From positions 1 through 51,426 of the forward strand of contig QHUM01000041.1 in NCBI GenBank assembly GCA_003222135.1: a stretch of 51,426 nt of DNA. The letters run 5' to 3'. The notes below the pieces were generated by a model. That model worked only from the letters and a program-made list of their open reading frames with translations, was not told the DNA's origin and searched no databases. Source of the DNA: Gemmatimonadota bacterium (GTDB lineage Bacteria; Gemmatimonadota; Gemmatimonadetes; Gemmatimonadales; GWC2-71-9). Below, in pieces: positions 39,735 to 48,611 of this stretch (its first letter is position 1; every line of letters starts with the position of its first letter). Both the position numbers and the translations under genes were made by a program.

Positions 39735-41069
39735 GTGCTGCTGCACGAAAGCGGCTGGCGAGTCACGCGGGCGAACGTCGTCGTCTCCGGCGGACGCATC
39801 GCTGCGGTCGAGAGGCCGGGGAAAAGGCCGGGGAAGGGGGAAGAGGGAAGGGAGAAGCACCGCGCTCTTCAGGTTCGCGATTGCACGGGTTGTCTCGTCA
39901 TCCCCGGTCTCATCCAGGCGCATATCCATCTCTGCCAGACGCTGTTTCGCGGGCTCGCGGACGATCTACGGCTCGAGCAGTGGCTCAGCCGGCGCATCTG
40001 GCCGCTCGAGGCGGCGCACACCGAGGAGACAGTGTACTGGTCCGCGATGCTGGGTGGCGCCGAGCTGCTGCTGGGCGGCACGACGGCGATCCTCGACATG
40101 GAAACGGTGCATCACACGCAGGCCGCGTTCCGGGCGCTCGAGCGCATCGGTCTCCGGGCCGTGGTGGGGAAGTGCCTCATGGACGCGCACCCCGAGGGGG
40201 CGCCGCTCGAGCTGGCGGAGTCCACGGACGCGGCGCTGGCGGAGGCCGAGAGCCTGGCCCGCCGCTGGCACGGGGCGGCGGGCGACCGGCTGCGCGTCTG
40301 CTTCGCACCGCGCTTCGTGCCGAGCTGCTCCGGTCCGCTGCTGCGCGCGGCGAGCGAGCTGGCGGAGCTGTTCGGCGCGCAGGTCCACACGCACGCCGCG
40401 GAGACGATCGTCGAGCGGGAGACGGTGCTGCGCACGACCGGAATGGAGGAAATCGCCTACCTCGACTCGGTGGGGATCTCGGGGAAGAGCGCCGCCCTGG
40501 CGCACTGCGTCTGGGTCGACCAGCACGAGACCGCGCGGCTCGCGCGCCAGGGGACGAACGTAGTGCATTGCCCGTCGTCGAACCTGATGCTCGGCAGCGG
40601 GGTGGCGCGGGTGCCGGAGCTGCTCGAGGCAGGGTGCCGGGTGTCGATCGGGGCGGACGGCGCGGCGTGCAACAACCGGCTCGACGTGTTCGCGGAGATG
40701 CGTCTCGCCGCGCTCATCCAGAAGCCGCGGCTCGGCGCGGAGGCGCTCCCCGCCGGCAAGGTGCTCGAGCTCGCGACCGTGGGTGGGGCGCGGGCGCTCG
40801 GACTGGAAGACGAGATCGGGTCGATCGCGGTCGGCAAGCGCGCCGACCTGCTCGTGATGGACCTGCGCGAGCCGCACGTGACGCCGGCCGGCGCGGACCC
40901 CGTGTCCCATCTCGTCTATGCCGCGTGCGCGAGCGACGTGCGCGACGTGTTCGTCGACGGGCACGCCCTCGTGCTGGGCCACGAGTTGGTGGCGGTCTCC
41001 GTCGACGAGATCGTCCACGAGGCGGGCCGCTGCGCCGCCGAGCTGCGGCAGAGGGCGCAGCTCGCGTGA
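39735..41069 (+). CDS. Metal-dependent amidohydrolase, 5'-deoxyadenosine/S-adenosylhomocysteine deaminase-like
   Basis: 444 residues from GTG 39735. Metal ligands of the TRZ/ATZ deaminase family are all visible: HIH in GLIQAHIHLCQTLFRG, the His of VHTHAAE, the His of LAHCVW, and the Asp in IGADGAACNNRLD. Motifs RLAALIQKP and VGGARALGLEDEIGSIAVGK resemble 5'-deoxyadenosine deaminase. The family deaminates purine or related rings in the cytoplasm. The N-terminal beta-strand (PDLILAGGDV) extends in frame upstream of this GTG to a CTG at 39684 that overlaps the previous stop as CTGA, so the true start may be there. A Gly/Lys/Arg insert (RPGKRPGKGEEGREK) comes from a G/A-rich repeat. The stop overlaps the next start as GTGA. 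Confidence 0.9.
   Translation: MLLHESGWRVTRANVVVSGGRIAAVERPGKRPGKGEEGREKHRALQVRDCTGCLVIPGLIQAHIHLCQTLFRGLADDLRLEQWLSRRIWPLEAAHTEETVYWSAMLGGAELLLGGTTAILDMETVHHTQAAFRALERIGLRAVVGKCLMDAHPEGAPLELAESTDAALAEAESLARRWHGAAGDRLRVCFAPRFVPSCSGPLLRAASELAELFGAQVHTHAAETIVERETVLRTTGMEEIAYLDSVGISGKSAALAHCVWVDQHETARLARQGTNVVHCPSSNLMLGSGVARVPELLEAGCRVSIGADGAACNNRLDVFAEMRLAALIQKPRLGAEALPAGKVLELATVGGARALGLEDEIGSIAVGKRADLLVMDLREPHVTPAGADPVSHLVYAACASDVRDVFVDGHALVLGHELVAVSVDEIVHEAGRCAAELRQRAQLA
39814..39856. repeat. G/A-rich repeat inside the amidohydrolase gene
   Basis: GGCCGGGGAAAA (39814-39825) and GGCCGGGGAAGG (39826-39837) are followed by further GGGAAG-type units. They insert a charged loop in a conserved enzyme. 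On the other strand the repeat resembles the T/C-rich repeat in the S9 gene. Confidence 0.7.
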
Positions 41070-42052
41070 TACGCCTGATGGTACTCCTCGCGCTCGCCGC
41101 TCAGGCGCCCGCCGACTCGGGGCCTGCCGCGCTGTATCAGGCGTGGTGCAGCAAGTGCCACGGAACGGACGGCCGCGGCCGGGCCGCGGCGAGCACGCGG
41201 CTCGCCGTCCCGCCCGCCGATCTGCAGGAGTGCAAGGCGAGCACCGCCGAGCCCGAAACCCGCTGGATCGGCATCGTGACGCAAGGCGGGCCGGCGTTCG
41301 GGCTGTCGCTCGACATGCCGGCCTTCGGAGAAGCCGGCACGCCGGCGCAAATCCGCGCCGTCGTCCGCTACGCCCGCTCGTTGTGCGGCGAGTCCGGCTG
41401 GCCTCCCGGCGAGCTCAACTTCCCACGGCCATTCCTCGTCGAAAAGGCGTTTCCGGAAAATGAGTGGGTGGTGACGGAAGCGGGGCGCGGGCAGGCGCTC
41501 ATCTACGAGCGTCGCTTCGGCAAGCGGCTGCAGATCGAGGGCGAAGCCCGCACGGTGTTCGACTCAGTCGATCGGCCGTTCGACGGCGTGACGGCATCGC
41601 TCAAGTACAACGTGTGGCACAGCCTCGAGCGCCGGGCGCTGGCGAGCCTGGGCGTGGAAGCGACGCCGCCGCTGGGACGTCAGGAGAAGTGGGAGATCGA
41701 GCCCTTCTTGTCGTTCGGCGCCAGTCCCGGTCGGGCCCTCGTGCTGCAGGGCCAAGTCGTGGCCTCGTGGGAGGAGGCCGCGGGCGTCACCGCACTCTCC
41801 TATCGGCTGGGAGTGGGACACGAAGTCGGCCGGGTGGTGCCGATGCTCGAAGCGGGGTGGACGGTACCGCGGCAAGGCGAGCACGCGCTGTCCCTCTATC
41901 CGCAGCTATGGGTGCGCCTGTCCCGTTTGGGCCATGTCGCGGCATCCGTCGGCGCCCTAGTCCCGGCGGTCGGGCCCGAACCGCGCCATCCGCGGCTCAT
42001 CGCGTTCGTGCTTTGGGACTACGGGGACGCGCCGCTCTTGCACGGGTGGTAG
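41066..42052 (+). CDS. Cytochrome c fused to a beta-rich, barrel-like domain
   Basis: The 328-residue protein starts at GTG 41066 and has a short signal (LMVLLALAAQAPAD). A mono-haem cytochrome c domain covers about residues 20-112, with CSKCHGTDG near 29 and a Met ligand likely in LDMPAFG. From about 120 to 328 the sequence changes to alternating polar/hydrophobic strands ending LIAFVLWDYGDAPLLHGW, which suggests an outer-membrane-type beta-barrel or a beta-sandwich. No known single family covers both parts, as far as I can tell. It is last of an operon with a lipoprotein and a deaminase. Its tail overlaps the convergent LysR gene by 56 bases. Confidence 0.78.
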   Translation: MIRLMVLLALAAQAPADSGPAALYQAWCSKCHGTDGRGRAAASTRLAVPPADLQECKASTAEPETRWIGIVTQGGPAFGLSLDMPAFGEAGTPAQIRAVVRYARSLCGESGWPPGELNFPRPFLVEKAFPENEWVVTEAGRGQALIYERRFGKRLQIEGEARTVFDSVDRPFDGVTASLKYNVWHSLERRALASLGVEATPPLGRQEKWEIEPFLSFGASPGRALVLQGQVVASWEEAAGVTALSYRLGVGHEVGRVVPMLEAGWTVPRQGEHALSLYPQLWVRLSRLGHVAASVGALVPAVGPEPRHPRLIAFVLWDYGDAPLLHGW

Positions 42053-43025
42053 GGGTCGGAGGGGGGCGCCGGGCGAGCGCCTCGCCGGTCTCCGGGGGTC
42101 TCGCCGAGTCATCGGCATCTTCCACCGCCAGCCCGCTCCGGCGGGCCGCGTCGATGAGCTGCTGCACCGCCGCCGATGCCTCCGGGAGCCACACCAGCGC
42201 GAGCCAACATGGGATCGGGGGCTCGACAAACGGACGATACACGATCGCGTGCGAGCCCGTACGGTAGGGCGCGGCGACCGCCTCGCTCGCCAGCGCCCAG
42301 GCCTCCCCCGCGGCGATCAGCAGGTTGTGCGAGGGCGCGTCCTTGGAACGCTCGCGCCGCCGCTGCGGCAGCAGGCCACGGTCTTGCAGGGCCTCCTCGA
42401 ACACCTGGAGGAAGCCGGGCCAGCGCTGCGAGGCAGATTGGAGCCAGGTGAGCGTCTGCAGCTCCGGCAACCGCACTGACGGCTTGGCCGCGAGCGGGTG
42501 GCTCGCCGGGAGCAGCACTCCCGTCGTCGCACAGTCGATCAGGCGGTGCGCGCCAAAGCCTGCCACGGGCCACCGCGCGAGAAACACGATCGCGACGTCG
42601 ACCGTCCGCTCACGCAGCGCCCGGTAGACCTCCGCGTCGGTCTCGCTGGAGACCTGCAGCTGCACCTCGGGATAGGCGTCGCGAAATGTCGCCAGGAGGC
42701 CCTCGATGGTCGTGGCGTAGAGCGACAGCTCGCCGTGCGCGAAATGCAGTGTGGACGCTCGGTACTCGGACGCGGTGCGGGCGCTGACGACGGCTCGGGC
42801 GGCGCCGTCGAGCGTGTTGCGGGCCTCGGTGAGAAACGCCTCGCCGGCGCGGGTGAGTCGGACTCCTCGGGGGAGTCGCGCGAACAACGCGACCCCCAGC
42901 TCGGCCTCGAGATCATGGATCTGCTTGGAGAGGGCGGGTTGGGCGACGTGCAGCCGCCGGGCGGCGCGAGCGAATCCGAGTTCCTCGGCGACGGCGACGA
43001 AATAGCGAAGGTGGCGGAGCTCCAT
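41997..43025 (-). CDS. LysR-family transcriptional regulator
   Basis: The 342-residue protein starts at ATG 43025 after AAAGGA. It has a typical LysR winged helix at residues 1-60 (MELRHLRYFVAVAEELGFAR, then LHVAQPALSKQIHDLEAELG), followed by the two-lobed co-inducer domain (about 90-300). An Arg/Pro-rich tail of about 40 residues lies over the end of the convergent cytochrome gene and is longer than usual for the family. A consensus-like promoter with 17-base spacing is present upstream. LysR regulators often control a divergent neighbour; here that is the MEDS-domain regulator. Confidence 0.93.
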   Translation of the reverse strand: MELRHLRYFVAVAEELGFARAARRLHVAQPALSKQIHDLEAELGVALFARLPRGVRLTRAGEAFLTEARNTLDGAARAVVSARTASEYRASTLHFAHGELSLYATTIEGLLATFRDAYPEVQLQVSSETDAEVYRALRERTVDVAIVFLARWPVAGFGAHRLIDCATTGVLLPASHPLAAKPSVRLPELQTLTWLQSASQRWPGFLQVFEEALQDRGLLPQRRRERSKDAPSHNLLIAAGEAWALASEAVAAPYRTGSHAIVYRPFVEPPIPCWLALVWLPEASAAVQQLIDAARRSGLAVEDADDSARPPETGEALARRPPPTPTTRARAARPRSPKARTR

Positions 43026-43045
43026 CTTGTCCTTTAGTGACCTTT

Positions 43046-43074
43046 GATATACTCTATTGTACAACGGTCGTCAA
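43046..43074 (-). promoter_or_regulatory. Sigma-70-type promoter of the LysR gene
   Basis: On the minus strand TTGACG (43069-43074) and TATATC (43046-43051) are spaced by 17 bases and lie about 21 bases before the start codon. The palindrome TTGTACAA within the spacer may be an operator. Confidence 0.65.
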
Positions 43075-43099
43075 CGAGAAAAAGGTCCGCGACAGCGCG

Positions 43100-43804
43100 A
43101 TGACGCACGAACCCGAGCTACTCGACATCGCCGAGGCGGCGGCGTTCCTGCACGTCAGCCGGATGTCGCTGCGCCGCTGGACTAACTCCGGCCGGCTGCC
43201 CTGCTTCCGCGTCGGCGGGCGGCGGGAGCGGCGCTTCCGCCGCGCCGATCTGCTGGCGCTGCTGGAGCGGAGCGACGAGCCCACGCGGACGACCCCGGTC
43301 CTTGGGCACCTGTGCGGGCTGTACACGAGCGTGGCGGCGCGGGAGCGGCGGGCCGCGGCCTTTTTGGCGGAGGGGCTGGAGGCCGGCGGCACCTGTTTTC
43401 TCGCGGCGGAGCCGACCGTTCGCGAGGGTGTGCTGGCGCGGGTCGCCTGCGATTGGCCCACAGCGCGGGCCGGCGCCCGGAGCGAGCGGCTCGTTGTCGC
43501 GCAGTACGCCCGCTCCCCGGCCGCACAGCTCGAATACTGGGAGGCGGGGTTTGCCACCGCCACGCGCGCCGGCGCGCGGGAGCTGCGCGTGGCGGGCGAC
43601 GTCTCGGGCGGGCGCCTCGGCCGCCGCCGCTCGTTCGGTGACGTGCTCGTCTACGAGCGCGGGTACGACGCACTGTCGCGGCGTTTCGGCGTGGCTACGC
43701 TGTGCTTGTACGATGCCCGGCGGCTCTCGGGCGTGGAGGCCTCCCGCGTGTTGCAGGTGCACCCCGACATGCTCCGACACCCAGCGGGCACGCTGGTGAG
43801 TTGA
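43100..43804 (+). CDS. Excisionase-type HTH plus MEDS sensory-domain regulator (DcmR-like)
   Basis: The 234-residue protein has an N-terminal excisionase/MerR-like helix-turn-helix (about 8-60: LLDIAEAAAFLHVSRMSLRR, RVGGRRERRFRRADL). A MEDS domain follows (about 70-230: HLCGLYTSVAARERRAAAFL; LCLYDARRLSG; VHPDMLRHPAG). MEDS domains, known from DcmR and archaeal sensors, resemble RecA/KaiC folds and are thought to bind small molecules. The combination is typical of DcmR-type regulators. It shares an intergenic region with the divergent LysR gene. Signal and targets are unknown. Confidence 0.88.
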   Translation: MTHEPELLDIAEAAAFLHVSRMSLRRWTNSGRLPCFRVGGRRERRFRRADLLALLERSDEPTRTTPVLGHLCGLYTSVAARERRAAAFLAEGLEAGGTCFLAAEPTVREGVLARVACDWPTARAGARSERLVVAQYARSPAAQLEYWEAGFATATRAGARELRVAGDVSGGRLGRRRSFGDVLVYERGYDALSRRFGVATLCLYDARRLSGVEASRVLQVHPDMLRHPAGTLVS

Positions 43805-43926
43805 CGCGGCCGCCCCCGCCCTACCTATCGCACGGAGCGCTATTTCCGTGAACTAAAGAAGTATTGGACTCGAGACGGTCCCCTCCGGCTACGTCCCTGT
43901 GTGCAACAATGTGTGACCCCAACTTG

Positions 43927-44556
43927 ATGAACGAACCCTTGCGCGTGCTCGTCCTGGAAGACTGCGCTGCCGCGGGAGACTTGGTGAGGCAGGAGCTCGC
44001 CGCCGCCGGTCTCCACGTCATCACCGAGCGGGCCGACTCGCAGCGGGCGTTCGCGCACGCTCTGGAGGCCTTCGCCCCGGATGTTGTCCTCTCGGGCTGT
44101 TGCCTCAGCCACTGCGACGCGACCGCCGCATTGGACGTATGGCGGGCGCTGCGGCCCGCGGTCCCGTTCATTCTCGTGACGGACGAGCTCGACGAAGCGG
44201 CGCTCGTGCGGTGCCTGAGGGCCGGGGCGGCGGACGTCGTCGTGAAGCGGCGGCCCACCCGCCTCGTGTCCGCCGTCGAGGCGGCGTTGGCTGTGCGCCA
44301 GCCGCTCCGAACCCTGAGCCGACGGCAGGTCCAGGTCCTGCAGTTCATTGCGCACGGACGCTCCACGAGGGAGATCGCGCGCCAGCTCGCGCTCAGCCCA
44401 AAGACCGTCGAAACGCACCGCGCCAAGGTGATGAGCCGGCTGGGCGTGCACCACGTGGCTGGCCTGGTCCGTTACGCGGTGCGCGTCGGCCTCAGCGACC
44501 CCGAGACGGAGCTCAGCGACGCGCCTCACGCCTTCCCGTTGACAGTGAAGCGCTGA
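43927..44556 (+). CDS. LuxR/NarL-type regulator with degenerate receiver domain
   Basis: From ATG 43927 the product is 209 residues. The C-terminal HTH_LuxR (about 140-205: [20 protein letters not shown], then [20 protein letters not shown]) is canonical. The N-terminal receiver fold ([20 protein letters not shown]) keeps one acidic residue. The phospho-acceptor position reads [12 protein letters not shown] instead of VLLD, so the Asp is lost. The Thr and Lys positions are partly kept ([16 protein letters not shown]). It probably works without phosphorylation. ATG 43909 is an alternative start. It converges on the chemoreceptor gene with a 31-base overlap. Confidence 0.85.
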   Translation: MNEPLRVLVLEDCAAAGDLVRQELAAAGLHVITERADSQRAFAHALEAFAPDVVLSGCCLSHCDATAALDVWRALRPAVPFILVTDELDEAALVRCLRAGAADVVVKRRPTRLVSAVEAALAVRQPLRTLSRRQVQVLQFIAHGRSTREIARQLALSPKTVETHRAKVMSRLGVHHVAGLVRYAVRVGLSDPETELSDAPHAFPLTVKR

Positions 44557-46145
44557 ATCGTCTCGGTGAGCCGCGCGGCGGCCACGGAGAGGTGCTGCGA
44601 TGTGGTCGTGAGCTCGCCCAGCGAGGCGATCTGCTGCTCGGTCGCGGCCGAAGTCTGCTCCGCGCCCTGGGCGGCCGAGTCGGCGATGCCGGCCACCTCC
44701 TCCATCTGTCGCACCACGTCGCGCATGCGGCGCACCTGCCCTTCGGTCTCACCGGCGAACGCCGTGGCGAACAGCACGGTCGCGTTCAAGTCCGCGAAGA
44801 TCGCGTCGAGCGCCTGCCGCACGGCGCTCGAGACGGCGTCCACGCCCTGAGCGGTGCGCCGCCCCTCGTCCATCGCCGCCACTACCTGGGTAATCTGCTC
44901 CTGGGTCTGGCGCACCCGGGCCCGCACCTCCTCGGCCGAGCGGGCGCTCTGCTCGGACAGCTTGCGCACCTCGTCCGCCACGACGCGGAAACCCAGGCCG
45001 TGCTGCCCCGCCCGCGCGGCCTCGATGGCGGCGTTCAAGGCCAGCAGATCGGTCTGGCTCGCGATGCGCGCGATACTGTCGACGAGCTTTCCGACCTCGC
45101 GGGATCCCTGCTCCAACGTTCCGGCGGCGCGCGATACCTGGTCCAGGTGGGCGACCAGGCTCACCAGCAGCTCGCTCGCCCGCGCGATCTCCGCGCCGTG
45201 ACGGCGGGCCTGCTGCGCCACCGCGTTGATCTGCCGCTCGGCCTCCTGCGCGCGGCCGTGGAGCTGCGAGGCGACACCCGCCGCCGCTTCAGAATCCTCC
45301 CGTCCGTGACCGATGAGCTGGCGCTGCCGCGCCGTGCCGCGGGACAGCTGTTGTGCCGTCGCAGAAATCTGCTGCGATGTCAGCTGCACCTCCTGCGCCG
45401 AAGCGGCGAGCTGTTGCGCCATGGCCGCGAGCTCCTGGGCCTGCTGCTGCACCTGGCGCACGATCTCCGCGATCGCCTCGGTGGTCCGGTTCACGCTCGC
45501 CCCGAGGTAGCCCAGCTCGTCCGACTCCGGGTCCGCCGTCTGCACGGTCAGATCGCCGTGCTCCACCTGCGCCAGCGCTTCGCGCGTCGCTCGCAGCCGG
45601 CTCACGATCCGCGTCAGCATGGAGACCAGGACGACACAGGCGAACGCGAGCCCGAGCGACTCCTGAAAGAAGACACTCCAGCTCCAATCGCCCGCCGCCG
45701 CGCGGAGCGCTGTGGCCAACCCGAACCCCGTCAGGTTGAGCGCCAAGGCCTGCCACGCCTCGGTGCGCCCGAGACACCACGCCGCCTCGAGCGGTGCGAT
45801 GAGATAGGCGGCGTACAGCACGTGCCCGGTGGGGCCGAGCGCATACAGCACGGTGGAGATCACGCCCGAGCCGATGGCGATGTTGAGATGGGCGTACCCC
45901 GGGCGGAACGACGTATCGCGCGTGATCCGGTACATGGCGAAGTTCGCCGCCGCGAACACCGCCGCGAAGCCGAGGATCAGCCACCACGGGACGGGGGCGA
46001 GTCGCGCGAGGCGCACTGCCGCGAGGAGGGCGACGCCCACCGCCAACCACGTCCAGCGCGCCCGCGTGTTCGCCAGCACGTAGTGGCGCTGCGTGGCGCG
46101 GCTCTCCTCGGCGAGCTGTGCGGCGAGTGCGACGGGCGCGGGCAT
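44526..46145 (-). CDS. Methyl-accepting chemotaxis protein without periplasmic sensor
   Basis: The 539-residue protein has about six transmembrane helices in residues 30-180 with very short loops, then a HAMP-like linker (about 180-235) and a long signalling coiled coil. The hairpin tip and its neighbourhood are conserved: [20 protein letters not shown], then [20 protein letters not shown]. Signal input must come through the membrane part, so it may sense membrane state or a hydrophobic ligand. No cheA, cheW or cheB genes are in the window. It lies 40 bases after the DUF5916 gene on the same strand. Confidence 0.93.
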   Translation of the reverse strand: MPAPVALAAQLAEESRATQRHYVLANTRARWTWLAVGVALLAAVRLARLAPVPWWLILGFAAVFAAANFAMYRITRDTSFRPGYAHLNIAIGSGVISTVLYALGPTGHVLYAAYLIAPLEAAWCLGRTEAWQALALNLTGFGLATALRAAAGDWSWSVFFQESLGLAFACVVLVSMLTRIVSRLRATREALAQVEHGDLTVQTADPESDELGYLGASVNRTTEAIAEIVRQVQQQAQELAAMAQQLAASAQEVQLTSQQISATAQQLSRGTARQRQLIGHGREDSEAAAGVASQLHGRAQEAERQINAVAQQARRHGAEIARASELLVSLVAHLDQVSRAAGTLEQGSREVGKLVDSIARIASQTDLLALNAAIEAARAGQHGLGFRVVADEVRKLSEQSARSAEEVRARVRQTQEQITQVVAAMDEGRRTAQGVDAVSSAVRQALDAIFADLNATVLFATAFAGETEGQVRRMRDVVRQMEEVAGIADSAAQGAEQTSAATEQQIASLGELTTTSQHLSVAAARLTETIQRFTVNGKA

Positions 46146-46185
46146 GGGGACAAGATGAGCGGCGCCCGCGGCCGGGGGTAGTGGG

Positions 46186-48489
46186 CTACATCCGCAGGAG
46201 GTAGCTGATCTTCAAGAAGAAGCCGTCGGAGGCGCGGCTCAGGTTCTGGAAGCGGAACGCCTCGGGCTCGATGAGCGACGTGCCGTAGCCGAAGAAGACC
46301 AGCGTCCCCGGCAGCGGCTTGTAGGAGAACAGCAAGTCGTTCCGAAAATCGTTCGTCACCGCCGCCGCGCCTCCGCCCCCGCTCACGACGATCGGCTGGC
46401 CGGTGCGAGGGTCTTCCAGCGCGACCTGGTCCTGCGCGAAATACTGGCCCACGTATCGGAAGAACACGGCGCGCGAGAGCTGGTACTCGAGCTTCAAGCG
46501 CGGGATATTCGCCGTCGAGAAGCGGCTTCCGCCCCGCGCCCGGGTGAGCCGCACGTGGGCCCAGCGCGCTTCGATCCGCACGGCGGGCGTGGGCTTCCAG
46601 CCGGCGGTCGCCTGGACGACGACCCGCCGGCCGGCGGCCGCCTCCGCGAAGATCGCGGTCGCGCCGTAGCCGACGTTCGCGTTGAAGGTGAAGGCGCGGT
46701 TGGGCGTGCCCACGCCTGCGTTCACGCTCCACAGGTTGTACAGCCCGTGCGGGACGGCGAACGAGATCGTATCCACAGTGCGGTCCACACGGTACCCGGC
46801 GTAGACGTCGGGGTCGAACCGTTGCGCACTGTTGGTGACGACGGTATTCAGGTTCCACCCGCCGCGCAGGGTCGCGGTCCAGGTCATCTGCGGCCCGCCC
46901 TCGAAGATGCCCCGCAGCCGGAAGAAGTCGTCATAGCGCCAGAGCGGCAGCAACGCGATGAAGGTGGTGACCTGCTCCACGAGCGCCCCGGGCCTGCCGT
47001 ACCACGTGAACCGGTTGGCGATTCGCGCTTGCACGAAGGCGACGCGGTTGATGAAGCCGCTCCGCGTGGCGAACCGGGGCGTAGCGCCGAGCAGCTCGAA
47101 GTGATTGCCATAGTTGCGTCCGGTGCGGTCGGCGAACGTCACCGCCCAGAACTGGCCCGCCCGCGCGCCGCCCGCGTCGCTCGTCCACGAGCTGACGAGC
47201 TGCGCCTGGGAGAACCAGATCTTCTTCCAAACCGCCATCGCGTCGCCGCCGAGCACGCGGTTGTAGTCGTCGCCATCGATCCGGTCGGTGTACACGAGCC
47301 CGGCGGTCGAGCTCGCGCCGAGGTCCCGTCGCAGCCGCAGCAGGTTGTAGACCGGGTTGCTGCCGGCAGTGGACTGCGTGTGGTCGTCCACGGCGCCGAG
47401 GTAGGCGACCGCTGTGGCGCCCACCTTGCCCGTGAGCTTCGCTCCCGCGACGGGCTGAACGATCTGCCGCGTATAGATCAACCGGTTCGGCGTGTCGAAC
47501 TGCTCGAGCCCCTCGAGGAAAAACGGCCGCTTTTCCGGATAAAACAGCGCGAAACGCTCGTTGACTGTGACCTGGCCGACGTCGGCTTCGACCTGCGAGA
47601 AATCCGGGTGGGCCGTGGCGGCGAGGCCCAGGTTCTGCGAGATCCCCCAGCGCACGTTGCCGCCCAGCTCGGGGGTGCCGCGGTAGTCGTACCCGGCCCC
47701 GGCCGGCGCGCCGTCGACCTTGGACGTGAATTCCGGCGTGAGATCGACGACCACGCCGCGCTTCAGCTCGGTGAGCCCCGTGAGCCGGCCGGACTGAATC
47801 AGGAAGCTCGCGCTCGCCCGGAACACCGGCGTCCAGGTGTCCTCGTAGCCCGAGTGCTGCACGACCCGCACCACCTGCAGGCCCCACGACTGCGGATCGG
47901 CGCTCTGGTAGCGCAGGCTCTTGAAGGGGATGCGCACTTCGAGCTCGTACCCCCACTCGGTCAGATGGCCGCGCGACTGGTAGACGAAGTCCGGGCTCAG
48001 GTCCACGACGCCGTCGAACCGTCCGGTGGCCGACGCGCCACCGCCCGCGGCGCCCGCGTCCTGCCCCTCGCTGCGCACGCCGTCCTCCTGCACCCCGAGC
48101 GGGTTCACGGCGAACAACAGTGCCCGGCGGTGATCGTTGTAGGTGTCGAGCAGGATCTGGATGTTATCGTCCGCGTCGATGTTGTCGCGGTCGGCGAGCG
48201 TGGCACGCACCACGTTGCCGTGTGGCTCGTAGGCGCGCACGCCGAACCAGATGGCGTCGGGTGCGTACCACACGAGCACTTCGGTCGAATCTTCGGCGGG
48301 CCGGCCGTCGACGGGCCGGTACTGTGAGAAGCCGATCAGACGCGCGGCGCGCTGCCACACCGGCTCGTCGAGCACGCCATCGACACGGGCGTCGGCGGCG
48401 ATGCGGGGGATCGCGACGGCGAGCTGCTTCGCGAGGCCGCTGTAGGTCGGCGGATCGGCGGATTGAAGGGCGAAGAGGAGGGCGAGCAT
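46186..48489 (-). CDS. DUF5916 outer-membrane protein with N-terminal CBM9-like domain
   Basis: The 767-residue protein starts [14 protein letters not shown]. The N-terminal beta-sandwich (about 30-230: [40 protein letters not shown]) is CBM9/DOMON-like. The rest is the large beta-strand region of DUF5916 ([32 protein letters not shown]), probably an outer-membrane barrel ending in a hydrophobic residue. The family is abundant in Gemmatimonadota and Bacteroidota and its role is unknown; binding or passage of large substrates has been suggested from the fold. A heptamer inverted repeat lies just upstream. Confidence 0.9.
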   Translation of the reverse strand: MLALLFALQSADPPTYSGLAKQLAVAIPRIAADARVDGVLDEPVWQRAARLIGFSQYRPVDGRPAEDSTEVLVWYAPDAIWFGVRAYEPHGNVVRATLADRDNIDADDNIQILLDTYNDHRRALLFAVNPLGVQEDGVRSEGQDAGAAGGGASATGRFDGVVDLSPDFVYQSRGHLTEWGYELEVRIPFKSLRYQSADPQSWGLQVVRVVQHSGYEDTWTPVFRASASFLIQSGRLTGLTELKRGVVVDLTPEFTSKVDGAPAGAGYDYRGTPELGGNVRWGISQNLGLAATAHPDFSQVEADVGQVTVNERFALFYPEKRPFFLEGLEQFDTPNRLIYTRQIVQPVAGAKLTGKVGATAVAYLGAVDDHTQSTAGSNPVYNLLRLRRDLGASSTAGLVYTDRIDGDDYNRVLGGDAMAVWKKIWFSQAQLVSSWTSDAGGARAGQFWAVTFADRTGRNYGNHFELLGATPRFATRSGFINRVAFVQARIANRFTWYGRPGALVEQVTTFIALLPLWRYDDFFRLRGIFEGGPQMTWTATLRGGWNLNTVVTNSAQRFDPDVYAGYRVDRTVDTISFAVPHGLYNLWSVNAGVGTPNRAFTFNANVGYGATAIFAEAAAGRRVVVQATAGWKPTPAVRIEARWAHVRLTRARGGSRFSTANIPRLKLEYQLSRAVFFRYVGQYFAQDQVALEDPRTGQPIVVSGGGGAAAVTNDFRNDLLFSYKPLPGTLVFFGYGTSLIEPEAFRFQNLSRASDGFFLKISYLLRM

Positions 48490-48503
48490 GGCGCAAAGAT
48501 AAG

Positions 48504-48607
48504 TTGCGGATTGTGGATTGCGGATTGGTCAATCGAGCTGACGATTCGTAGGTGACGATGCGATGCCAGTCGATTCAATTCCGCAATCCGAAATCCGCAA
48601 TCCGCAA
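48504..48607. repeat. Inverted repeat of three heptamers per arm
   Basis: The left arm (48504-48527) contains GCGGATT, GTGGATT, GCGGATT. The right arm (48584-48607) contains CAATCCG, AAATCCG, CAATCCG. The arms are inverted copies at 22 of 24 positions with a 56-base loop. The repeat fills the gap between the permease stop (48612) and the DUF5916 start (48489), so it could end the upstream transcript or form a 5' leader structure. Confidence 0.85.
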
Positions 48608-48611
48608 TGGC

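Noticed and set aside
44100..46181. 693-codon + strand frame opposite the chemoreceptor
   Set aside because: Antisense shadow of a well-defined MCP gene, with no recognisable domain.
46555..48327. 590-codon + strand frame opposite DUF5916
   Set aside because: Composition is that of a reversed reading of the DUF5916 gene; there is no family match or start signal.
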